Below the pieces are notes generated by a model that was not told the origin of the DNA, did no database searches, and saw nothing but the letters and a program-made list of their open reading frames with translations. The position numbers were made by a program, and so were the translations under genes. A stretch of DNA of 64,000 nucleotides from an uncultured Eubacteriales bacterium (lineage in GTDB: Bacteria > Bacillota > Clostridia > Lachnospirales > Lachnospiraceae): the NCBI GenBank assembly GCA_900314565.1, contig OMVU01000019.1, forward strand, positions 50,681 to 114,680. The letters run 5' to 3'. Shown piece after piece: positions 53,358-62,775 of the stretch; the stretch's first letter is position 1, and each line of letters begins with the position of its first letter.

Positions 53358-56300
53358 TTACTGCTCCTCATCCTCTTTTCTCCTCTTCAGAAGAAGGAAG
53401 ATGATGAACAGCGCTCCGGCTGTCGCCGCAGCCGCAACGGGAAGCATCTTTCCTCCCATCGCCAATGCGGATGTACTGTCAGATTCGTCATCCGAATCGA
53501 TGTCAGCTCCACTTCCCTTGATATCGTCATTCAGGCCGCCCTGGCTTCCACCGGATGCATTTCCTGCTGTTCCTGCAGCCTGATTGCCGGCCGTCTCACT
53601 CTGTCCATTCGACCCTGCATCTTTTGCAGTGCTGCCGTCAGCAGCTGCACCGGCTCTGCCATCGTTGCCGGCTGTGCTCTGGCTGTCGGATGCACTGCCT
53701 GTATTCCGGCTGCCGGACATGGAGTCTGCCGATCTATTTGACGACTCCCCGTTATACCTTTCTCTCAGCGCATCTGCTGTCCAATTTGGAGTCGTTCCTC
53801 TGAACGAGTAATCAGATGCTGCCTCAGACAGGTCTGTCATATCACTTGTGTTACTGAACTCCACGTTGGAAGCAACTTCAAGTACTGTTGTCGTTAACGT
53901 CCCGCCGGAATTACGATAGACATCAATAAAGTATCTCACTCCGTGCGTAAAATTCGTGATAAAACCTGACGGACTCGGTGAACCTACAAATGTAACTGTC
54001 GGCCCCATGATCACATTCGGATAAAATACTTCGGAAATGAGACCGCCTGCCGGATAACTCTCAGCAGCCTGATTGAGCCCACTGCCGTATGCATATCCAT
54101 AAGTTCTCGTTCTATCGAGGCAGTAATAATCATAGCTGCCCGGAGTGACGTCCACATTGAGGTCAAGCTCCATCATCCAAGCCAAAGGAAGTCCCGATCT
54201 GTTCAGAACAGTTATATCTGTCATTGCGCCTCCGCTGACAGCCCGTTCCAGTATATTACGGCACTCCTCCTGAATCCGGTTTATTACCTGATCCGTTTCA
54301 TACACTCTGCGTACCCGGCTGACAATAAGGCATCCGGGAACCTTATCCGGAATCAGCGATCCCCGGAGTGCGGTAAGGACGTTCCAGCTCACTGCAAATT
54401 CCGGTGTATTCTCCAGACCGATCTGCCGCACCTCAGGAGCATTATATCCGTCATAGTAAACATCCACCACAGCTCCTGCCATTGAGCCGACGAACAAAAT
54501 TGCTGCATCGTCGATGTAAATATTGTTGAATTCAGAACGCGGATCGAAGAAGAGCGATTCTGCTGATCCTGCTATTCCGCCGTTATTTACCTCATCGCCC
54601 TTGTGCCAGCCGATCGCATTCATGCTGATTATTCTGCCATAAATGTAAGACCCGTCTTCAATCGAGATATTTTCTCTGATTATGCCGGTATTTACAGCAT
54701 TGCTCGTATTTCCAGGCGCACCGTGCTTAACACTCGCTTCTGCCCGAATCTTGCTTACGCCCTGATCTCTCTTCTCCAGATCCTCGGACTCGGTCTTTGC
54801 TGTAATGCTTACGTTGGAATATCCTCTCACATAACTTCCGTGGCTGATCTTTACGTCCGTATTGAACTGAAGATGGTTTGTTGCCGACACAGTATATCCC
54901 GTGGTCAGGAGGCGCGTTACATCAGCAATGCATCTGGCCAGAATGTTCATCGCCTCACGGCTTGCTGTGATATTTACGTTATTGCCTGTAATCGTACTGT
55001 GCTGTACAGTGACCTGAAGATCTTCCATATAGTCGTTCACTGCAGAGATACTTGTGGGCGGCGTCTTTCTGCCTGCGGTTCCTTCAGCATTTGCCCGGAT
55101 ATCCGTTTTTCTCATATTATTGATACTGGTATTGTCGCCATATCCATCCTGCACCTTAACGTTTACCGTTCCGAAGGGTGCATAGAGTTCCGAATTATCC
55201 ATGGTATTAATGAACGCCATAAGCGTGATTGTATTTCTGGCATTAAGCCCGGAGAGCGGATCCTGGCCCGCTCTTCTCTCAGAAGCATTGGCTGCGAGAT
55301 GATCACTTGTATCGACTCCGTTCACGCTATCGCCGGACGCGATGATATTCAGAGTGATATCCCCGTACCATGTCCTAAGCCTTGCCATCCTTGCGAGCTC
55401 TATAGCCTCCCTGCGGAGCAGTCTGTTGCCTGCAGCAGTCGAAGCGCCTTCCTTGGACGGCTTTTCTCCGTTAAGCGCATCGGCCTCCATCTTTACTGCG
55501 CCGCGAACAACAATTGATACATCAAAACGAGCCTGTATGAACGCGCGCATGCCGATCAGGATCCTCTCCGACTGACGTATTACGTTCTCGGCCTCTACAC
55601 TCTCTTCATTCCGGAAGTTCGCAGACTCTGTTATCGCTTTTGCAGTTGACTCAAGATAGCTGTGCGTATGCAGGTTAACATTTCCGGATCTTGCAATAAG
55701 CGCTGTGTCTGTTCCGACTGTCACATCACAGTCCACTGCCATCACGGTCGGTACTTTGTTTATATCGCCGCCCCATGCAAGGTATCCGTCTACGGACTTC
55801 ATTCCGGCTTCAGCCCAGTTATTATTGACCGTCACAAAGCTGATCGACTGTGCATCCAGATAAGAATGCTCTCCGACCCAGGATCTCGTTACGCTCATAT
55901 TCGAAGCGTCTCCATCCATACTATAAATTGCAACCTGCTCATCCAGAGTTCCGATTCCGGCCCGGACGAGTTCGTCCGGATATGTATCATCCAGCCTTCC
56001 GGAGGAGTAGAGCGATTCCGCCTTTGCTTTCGAACTGTCTGTCGAAAGAACTGCAATATTCAAGCCGTTCTGACCAACGAGGACAAGCAGGATATTGGAT
56101 CCTACCGAAGCCTCCGTCCTGTTCCTTGTGAGAGCGCTGACGCTCGTACCCATCTTCTGAGCAGTCTCCACACCTTCAGGAGACAGCCTGACGCACCCGA
56201 GCGAATCCACGCTTGTCTCTGCCAGAATAATGGCATCCTTTAAGAAATAGATTTCTCCCGGTCCATGGATATATGCAAGGTTCGTGACTTTTACCACTGA

Positions 56301-59300
56301 CTCCGCTTTGTTCGTGACCGGCAGAAGAAGTGCTGCTCTCATGCTGTTCTCTTCGAAAACAGGATATCCCACTTCTGCGCAGGCACCCGAGATCATTTCT
56401 TCATCCGAATCTTCCCTGAGATAAGCATATCCATAGAGAAGGGATCGGATTTCAATTCTGCTTAAGCGTGCCGCGGATGCGAGTGTCTCCGGATCCATAT
56501 GTGCTCTCTGCTCCACTGCAATCTCTGCAGTCGTGGATGTTGCCATAGTATCAAATGCATTTAAATATTCCCAGTATGAGAAGACAGTCTCCGCAACATA
56601 CGCATGTGCGGCCACCGCTCCGTTCGCAAAGATGAATACACTGGCATCTTTATCCGCTATACGCTTCAGGCTCGCTTCCGCCATCGTCCCTGTCTTGGCT
56701 GTCGCTGTATTATACTTTATTGTATTCCCTTCCCTGGAAACCTTCTGGCCCCCGACCATCGCCGTAGCCGCGTCTGATACTGCAATATAATTCACAATAA
56801 CGTTCACGTACATCGATGAAATCGTGCCGTTTTCAAGCGGCTCTACCACTTCGGCAGTAAAAAGGCCCAAAGCTTCCGCATGGATCAGGCTCACGCCGAT
56901 CCAGCCGTAATTGTAATTGATCTTCGGCGCATCCATAAGCGCTTTCGCATAGGACTGTGCGTAGACCTTGACATCTGTCCTTTCAGACGCCTCGACATCG
57001 CAGCCGTAAAGATCCGCGACAGCAGCTCCGATGAACAATGCCTCCGCATTTGTCAAATGCTTTGCCAGAATGTGGCCCGGATCCTGTGCCGGTGTCACGA
57101 TTGCGATCGCGCCCTTGTCCTCGCAGAGGAAACCGGCTGAATCGAATCCTGCTTCCGTGTTGTACCAGCTTTGCACATAAATGTTTTTCGCGTTAAGTTT
57201 TGTGTAGCTGACATATGCAGAAGCATTACCGTCCTGAACTGCGAATGCAGCCCCTGCTCCGATCGCACCTATTGTCCTGTCATGCGGCCGGATTTCCGCC
57301 TTTGCCAGAGAATCCTGTGCCGAATAGACCTTTATATCGTTCTGTGCGGTGATCACACCCATCTGATTGCTGCTGTCACCGCCGTTGATCCATGCCAGAT
57401 TGAACAGGTCATTCCGCGCGATTGCAACATTCATTGCCTTCGCCTGCGTCTCTGCCAGTCCTCCGGGATTGACAGTCACGATCACGTCGGACTTCACTCT
57501 CTCTTTATCAGCTCCGGCATAGACCGTAAAGTCATTCGCCTCAATCACAGCATCCTTTACGCTGACCTCTGCCGTATTATAAGAACCGATATATCCGAGA
57601 GCCATTGTTCCGCCGACTCCGTATATACCTTTGTCTCCCGTCTCACCGGTCACTGTCGTTCTGTTATCGGTAAGCGCCTTGACTGTAACAGACTCTGCCC
57701 TGACATTCGTCCCCCATACAGCTGCGCTGTTTTCCGAGTTGACAAGAGCCATGAGGACCAGGCCGTTCAAATAACCGTTCTTTCCTTTGGAAAGCAGGGT
57801 TCCCCGGACATCGGTCTTCGCCTTCGTTAATGCATTTACACAGAGTGTCTTTGCGTTCACGGTTCCGATACCGTTCTCAGTCTCAGCCTGCGGAAGACTC
57901 TTCTCTCTGCACCTGTTGATAAGAGCCATGTTCACGGGGTCATTGACCACGATGACCAGACCCAGATCGAGTACGCTGGCGTCTGCTGTATACGCAAGAA
58001 TCTCCGCATCCGCCTCAGATTTCGTTTCCGCACTGATCGTAACATCAGCTGCTTCCGCATTTACATTGACACCGCCTGCTATATAAGCATAGGATTCCGT
58101 CCGGTTGACAGCAGCTGCTGCAGTCACAGCAGTCATGTCTCTCATTCCGGATCCCGGAATACCTGCCCTCGGCGCCATTGCCGCAATACTCTGTGTCTTC
58201 ACATCCAGAGATTTTCCGGAGAGATTCACTGCCGCGGTCTTCGTGATCCCCGCCTCGACAAATCCGTCGTAGTATTCGAGAGCAAGGATCCTGGTAAGAT
58301 CTTTATTGCCCTTTGCTGCTGCGATGGACGTTGCGTGGACGTTGTCAAATCCGAATACGGATCTGATCTTCAGCGAATCCGCATTGACCGTTCCGTGGAG
58401 ACGCGCAGTCACATCGGAGCTGACCGATGTGTATGCCACATTGTCACGGCCGCCCGGTGCTGCCTGTGCGCCTGCAATTGAGAGCGCGTAGATTCCGGTC
58501 CTGTTGGGCTCCTGCTTTGCAGAAATGCCTTTCTGGGCCGCTGTATGGGTGAGCGACCTGAGCACAGATGTCTCTCTGAACGAAAGATCTTCTCTGGCAC
58601 TGATTCCCGCCTCCGCAGATGCGGTGATTTCAATCTTTCCTCCGCTCGTAAGAGTGCCGTAGACATCCGCATACACGTTGCCGTTCATGAAAACAGCTGC
58701 CGTGCCTGAACCGATCCCTTCTTCGGCACTGCGTCCGACCGCTCCGGCAATCACATACAGATTAAGAAGAATCCTGGCACTTACTGTGACGTCGGAATCA
58801 GCCGTAACGACCACATCCGGCTCGATCCATGCAGATACATAATCTTCTTTATTGTTATATCGTGTTACTTCTCTTCCGATAACGCCGTCAAAGACCTTGT
58901 ACACACCCACAGGAAGCTCAGGGAGAGCCTCGCCCTCCGGCTGGAGAATGGAATCATACTGGCCTGCCCCGTTCGCCATATCGATCGTCTCCCCCACACC
59001 CGCGAGACCTGCCGCGAGCATTCCGTCGATATCGATCGTCGGAAGAGATCCGTCTGTAAAGTCATTGAAACTGACTGCCGTTCCGCCGTTCTGCAGGATA
59101 TGTCCGGCCATCGCTCCCGGAAGGATCGACTGACCGCCGGCGTAGATCGCGTTGTGTGCGTCTTTGTTCAGCAGGCTGCCGATCGCAATAACGGCTGCCG
59201 TACCTGCTGTCTCAACAGCGCCGACATCGTCTCCTGTCATTGCCGTAAGAATATTGGCTGTCCTGACAGAATCCGCTGCTACCGTAAGACTCCTGACCTT

Positions 59301-62300
59301 CATCTGTGTTCCACGTCCTACAGAAGCCGCGACGGTATTGTAGGAGACAGATGCTGCAGCGGAGACACCGCCTCTTGTTGCATATGTATTGTCGACCGTT
59401 CCGACAACGCCTGTCAGAGTATAGATGTCCTTCGCTCTTACGATGACCTCTCCTGCTTTTTCAGAAGAGACACCGCCGACAGAAGCGTCCGCTCCAATCC
59501 TGGCCGTGGTTACCGTACCGGTCAGGACGATCATAAGGCTTCCACCGATGACTGCCCGGTAGTCATTGCCTGTCGATCCCTGAACATACGCGCTCACGTC
59601 TTCTTTCGAGTCTGCTGCCACAGTGACATCGCCGCCCAGTACCGTGCTCTCATCTGCAATCTCAGACGAAGCCCCGTTGTACAGATATACAAGGAGACCG
59701 GTCCCGGCGTTTCCGTTGTTTTCTGTTCCATCAACGACTGTCGAAATGTTATTGATCCTGTTGTCGCTGTTCGAAGAAACAAAGACTGACTTTTCGCCCC
59801 GGAGATAACCGGATGCGAAAGCGTTCGCCGTGCTCTTCATGTACACCACTCCCGATACGCCGGCTGCTCCCGGTGCCGGACCGGATGCCGTCATAAAGGA
59901 AGTGACTGTTGTCGTCTCATCCGCAACGACTTCTACCGCATCTTTCGCTGCAGCAAGGAGTCCTTCATTTTTCGCACTGACAGTCTTTCCGAAGAATCCG
60001 TAGAATACTGTCGGAGATTCTGATGCCGTATCTGCCTTTCTTAAGCCTCCGGCAAGGATCACCGCATCCGTCTGATCTTCAGCTTCTATGTGTATATCTC
60101 CGGATGTACCTGTATTGCCGACTTCACCGGTGAACTCATCCCTGATCTCCGTTCCCGCAAAGAGCTGTGCGTCCTTTCCGACCCTCGTCCGTACGGTATT
60201 CGCGACATTCACATCCGCGATCGTCCCGTTGACAGAGACTCCGCCCGATGCACCTGCACCTTTGACCGTCATGAGGATATCTTCCTTTGCTCCTGCATAG
60301 AGAATGATTCCCGTACGGCTGTGCGTCTTCTTCTTTCCTTCTGAATCCGTTCCGGCTTTCTCCACAGTAATGGCCGCCTGAGAAGCCATCGCCTTCAGAT
60401 ATGCCATATTGCTGACAGCTGCATCCACGATATTCTTCTCAATGATCGCAGCTGCCGCCCCGCCTGCAGTGGCGCGCTCATCCCCGTTCACACCGGCTGT
60501 GACCATCTGGTTCAGTGAATCAAGCACTGCTGTCACTGCGATCGATCCGTCCGCTGTCACGTTTGTAACAGATGCTGCATCCGCTGCGTCCGCTGCTCTC
60601 CAGTCCTGGCCGCTCTTTGCACCGGCGACCGTCCTGACGATGTTCCTGCTCTTTGCACCTGCTGCCAGACCGGAAAGCCCTGCGCCGTCCGTTCCCTGTA
60701 CAGGCAGGAGTACAATGAGCATTTTCTCATCGAGTGAGGAAATCAGATATACATTTCCTCCTGCCGTGACAGACGATCCCTCTCCGAGAAGCGTCTCGAC
60801 ACATCTGGCAGCGTCGAAGAATACGACCGCACCCTTCGGGCTGTACAGCGATGCCTTCTCCGTGATCGGATCGACTGTGATGAGATAACTCTCTGCTGTC
60901 GCCTTAAGACGAACATCTTTCTTTGCTGTGATCTCTACTCTGCCGGTCTCGACGACTGTGGATCCTTCCGATCTCATGATATTCATGAGCGCCGCGACCG
61001 CGCCGGGAAGAGCATCCGAGTTCGCTCCCGGCAGGCTGATCATCTGTTCTCCTGTAAATGCCTTAAGTTCAACATCTCCCTGGCTGCTGCGGATCTTCGC
61101 ATTGATGCCTGCTTTCGTGAGCACCGAAGATGCCGAATACATATACGTGTTGTTTCCTCCGGTCGACTTCGCTCCGGCTTTCCTGTTATCCTGAGAGACA
61201 AGTGAATTCTTGTCATTACCAAGTTCCGCTCCGATCGAGACTGCAAGGGCTCCCTCGATTACGGTCCCTGTTCCGATCTCCGTCAGGACTTCATCCGTAT
61301 CCGTGAGTACGATGATCGAACCGCCGCCCGGTGAGGTGACCCCCTCTTCATCAGGGCTCCCCGGAAGAACAGCCGCCGATTTGACCGCACTTTCCATAGC
61401 AAGCTGCACATAGTATTTGCCTGCCGTGAGCTTTGCATCATCCCCGACCACTGCCTTCGTCACATTATCGGAAGTCACGAGGACAACGGATGTGCCGACC
61501 TCCTTAAGGTCACGGAATCCGAAATCCTTTGTACCGAGAAGTACCGCGGCCTGGCTGCTCGTTTCCGCTGTAATGTTGATATTTCCTTCCGCCGTGAGAA
61601 CAGATTCTTTTCCGATGGAGATGCTGACAATCAGAGCTTCCCGCAGGATCGTCGAAGCACCCTGTGCCTCAAGATTCCTGAATGTACCCGCGAATTCCGC
61701 GTTAGACAGCGTCTCCAGGAAGTAGTCGGCGTACTGCCGAAGCGACTCGCTGTATCCCTTCAGACTGGAATAACTGTCATAGAATTCCGCCGTGTCAGCC
61801 ATGACCGTATAGACTGTCTCTTCATCCGCACCTTTGGCCGAAACCGTCACATATTCTTTCCCGTTTGCAAAAGTGTAGATCTTCGGGAGTCTTCCGGCTG
61901 CCTGCTTCCTGGCCCGCACTATGATATAGTAGCCGGTCACCTGGGCTTTCTCGCCGATCTCCGCCCGGATGATATCCTTCGCATCAACGATGATAAAGGC
62001 CGGACCGTAAGTTGTCCCGAAAGCCTTCGCCGCGACCCTGCCCGTCTCATCAGCAGAGACTGTTACAACCCCGTTCTTCCTGCCAAGATTCGCATTGATC
62101 GTCGTCTCGTCCGCGACCAGCGCTTCCGTAACAGATCCGGAGCGTACGATCACGAGCGTTCCGAAGATCTGTCCATTTTCTTCGCTGTAGTATCCGGGGA
62201 CTGCCTCCGCCTCAAATGTCTCTCTGTCATTTTCGGAGACGTTGCGCAGCTGCTCTGCAGTCAGGCTGACCGCGCCCTGGGACTCGACTCTCGAAGGATA

Positions 62301-62753
62301 CGTTCCTTTTGCGATCTCCGCCGATGCGGTATTCCTGTTCACACTGAGCGCTGCTCCGAGACCCAGCTCGTATCCGTCCCCTTCGGCCTTTACGTTCTCT
62401 GCAGAGCCCTTCGCCTTAGCAGAACTTGTTACTTCCGCCCGTATATCCACGCTGTGGTTCGTCTTGTCCACGGTCCCGCTGACCAGCGCATATGCGTTGT
62501 GCGCTGTCAGATTCAGTCCGAGCGCTGCTGCAGCGCGGACATCTGCGCCGGGAAGATCATTCCTGATGATCCCTTCTCCGACAGAGACGTTCGTTCCGGA
62601 GGCTGCAAGCTTATTGCTCTCCTCCTGCGCCTTGCGGATGTTCTCCTCGTCCGTTCCCTCTGATTTCGCGTTCTGAGCTGCAAGCACATTGTACGTCAGC
62701 GGGTTGCTGTTCGACGCATTGCTGCCATCCTTGTCCTTATAGCGGTTGAGCAC
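53358..62753 (-). CDS. Giant LktA-like filamentous adhesin, C-terminal 3131 residues (frameshifted from its N-terminal part)
   Basis: A huge surface protein made of repeated beta-rich segments of the type AAASVSYNTVAASVGRGTQM, VTVAADSKEDVSAYVQGSTG and GSYVRGYSNVSITAKTESED, typical of LktA-family/filamentous-haemagglutinin-like beta-helix adhesins. Near the end lies a ~100-residue Ser/Gly/Ala linker, then one membrane helix (LPVAAAATAGALFIIFLLL) and KRRKEDEEQ, so it is membrane-anchored with no LPXTG motif. The frame is open up to 62852, 33 codons before the nominal start, and continues the upstream frame at 62776-64000 if one base is removed near 62850. Probably one broken gene. Confidence 0.8.
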   Translation of the reverse strand: MLNRYKDKDGSNASNSNPLTYNVLAAQNAKSEGTDEENIRKAQEESNKLAASGTNVSVGEGIIRNDLPGADVRAAAALGLNLTAHNAYALVSGTVDKTNHSVDIRAEVTSSAKAKGSAENVKAEGDGYELGLGAALSVNRNTASAEIAKGTYPSRVESQGAVSLTAEQLRNVSENDRETFEAEAVPGYYSEENGQIFGTLVIVRSGSVTEALVADETTINANLGRKNGVVTVSADETGRVAAKAFGTTYGPAFIIVDAKDIIRAEIGEKAQVTGYYIIVRARKQAAGRLPKIYTFANGKEYVTVSAKGADEETVYTVMADTAEFYDSYSSLKGYSESLRQYADYFLETLSNAEFAGTFRNLEAQGASTILREALIVSISIGKESVLTAEGNINITAETSSQAAVLLGTKDFGFRDLKEVGTSVVLVTSDNVTKAVVGDDAKLTAGKYYVQLAMESAVKSAAVLPGSPDEEGVTSPGGGSIIVLTDTDEVLTEIGTGTVIEGALAVSIGAELGNDKNSLVSQDNRKAGAKSTGGNNTYMYSASSVLTKAGINAKIRSSQGDVELKAFTGEQMISLPGANSDALPGAVAALMNIMRSEGSTVVETGRVEITAKKDVRLKATAESYLITVDPITEKASLYSPKGAVVFFDAARCVETLLGEGSSVTAGGNVYLISSLDEKMLIVLLPVQGTDGAGLSGLAAGAKSRNIVRTVAGAKSGQDWRAADAADAASVTNVTADGSIAVTAVLDSLNQMVTAGVNGDERATAGGAAAAIIEKNIVDAAVSNMAYLKAMASQAAITVEKAGTDSEGKKKTHSRTGIILYAGAKEDILMTVKGAGASGGVSVNGTIADVNVANTVRTRVGKDAQLFAGTEIRDEFTGEVGNTGTSGDIHIEAEDQTDAVILAGGLRKADTASESPTVFYGFFGKTVSAKNEGLLAAAKDAVEVVADETTTVTSFMTASGPAPGAAGVSGVVYMKSTANAFASGYLRGEKSVFVSSNSDNRINNISTVVDGTENNGNAGTGLLVYLYNGASSEIADESTVLGGDVTVAADSKEDVSAYVQGSTGNDYRAVIGGSLMIVLTGTVTTARIGADASVGGVSSEKAGEVIVRAKDIYTLTGVVGTVDNTYATRGGVSAAASVSYNTVAASVGRGTQMKVRSLTVAADSVRTANILTAMTGDDVGAVETAGTAAVIAIGSLLNKDAHNAIYAGGQSILPGAMAGHILQNGGTAVSFNDFTDGSLPTIDIDGMLAAGLAGVGETIDMANGAGQYDSILQPEGEALPELPVGVYKVFDGVIGREVTRYNNKEDYVSAWIEPDVVVTADSDVTVSARILLNLYVIAGAVGRSAEEGIGSGTAAVFMNGNVYADVYGTLTSGGKIEITASAEAGISAREDLSFRETSVLRSLTHTAAQKGISAKQEPNRTGIYALSIAGAQAAPGGRDNVAYTSVSSDVTARLHGTVNADSLKIRSVFGFDNVHATSIAAAKGNKDLTRILALEYYDGFVEAGITKTAAVNLSGKSLDVKTQSIAAMAPRAGIPGSGMRDMTAVTAAAAVNRTESYAYIAGGVNVNAEAADVTISAETKSEADAEILAYTADASVLDLGLVIVVNDPVNMALINRCREKSLPQAETENGIGTVNAKTLCVNALTKAKTDVRGTLLSKGKNGYLNGLVLMALVNSENSAAVWGTNVRAESVTVKALTDNRTTVTGETGDKGIYGVGGTMALGYIGSYNTAEVSVKDAVIEANDFTVYAGADKERVKSDVIVTVNPGGLAETQAKAMNVAIARNDLFNLAWINGGDSSNQMGVITAQNDIKVYSAQDSLAKAEIRPHDRTIGAIGAGAAFAVQDGNASAYVSYTKLNAKNIYVQSWYNTEAGFDSAGFLCEDKGAIAIVTPAQDPGHILAKHLTNAEALFIGAAVADLYGCDVEASERTDVKVYAQSYAKALMDAPKINYNYGWIGVSLIHAEALGLFTAEVVEPLENGTISSMYVNVIVNYIAVSDAATAMVGGQKVSREGNTIKYNTATAKTGTMAEASLKRIADKDASVFIFANGAVAAHAYVAETVFSYWEYLNAFDTMATSTTAEIAVEQRAHMDPETLASAARLSRIEIRSLLYGYAYLREDSDEEMISGACAEVGYPVFEENSMRAALLLPVTNKAESVVKVTNLAYIHGPGEIYFLKDAIILAETSVDSLGCVRLSPEGVETAQKMGTSVSALTRNRTEASVGSNILLVLVGQNGLNIAVLSTDSSKAKAESLYSSGRLDDTYPDELVRAGIGTLDEQVAIYSMDGDASNMSVTRSWVGEHSYLDAQSISFVTVNNNWAEAGMKSVDGYLAWGGDINKVPTVMAVDCDVTVGTDTALIARSGNVNLHTHSYLESTAKAITESANFRNEESVEAENVIRQSERILIGMRAFIQARFDVSIVVRGAVKMEADALNGEKPSKEGASTAAGNRLLRREAIELARMARLRTWYGDITLNIIASGDSVNGVDTSDHLAANASERRAGQDPLSGLNARNTITLMAFINTMDNSELYAPFGTVNVKVQDGYGDNTSINNMRKTDIRANAEGTAGRKTPPTSISAVNDYMEDLQVTVQHSTITGNNVNITASREAMNILARCIADVTRLLTTGYTVSATNHLQFNTDVKISHGSYVRGYSNVSITAKTESEDLEKRDQGVSKIRAEASVKHGAPGNTSNAVNTGIIRENISIEDGSYIYGRIISMNAIGWHKGDEVNNGGIAGSAESLFFDPRSEFNNIYIDDAAILFVGSMAGAVVDVYYDGYNAPEVRQIGLENTPEFAVSWNVLTALRGSLIPDKVPGCLIVSRVRRVYETDQVINRIQEECRNILERAVSGGAMTDITVLNRSGLPLAWMMELDLNVDVTPGSYDYYCLDRTRTYGYAYGSGLNQAAESYPAGGLISEVFYPNVIMGPTVTFVGSPSPSGFITNFTHGVRYFIDVYRNSGGTLTTTVLEVASNVEFSNTSDMTDLSEAASDYSFRGTTPNWTADALRERYNGESSNRSADSMSGSRNTGSASDSQSTAGNDGRAGAAADGSTAKDAGSNGQSETAGNQAAGTAGNASGGSQGGLNDDIKGSGADIDSDDESDSTSALAMGGKMLPVAAAATAGALFIIFLLLKRRKEDEEQ

Positions 62754-62775
62754 TTCATTGATCAGTGCCGCGATC

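Noticed and set aside
53358-53500. Sortase (LPXTG) signal at the adhesin C terminus
   Set aside because: The sequence before the helix is MLPVAAAATAG with no LPXTG-type motif, so a plain membrane anchor is assumed.
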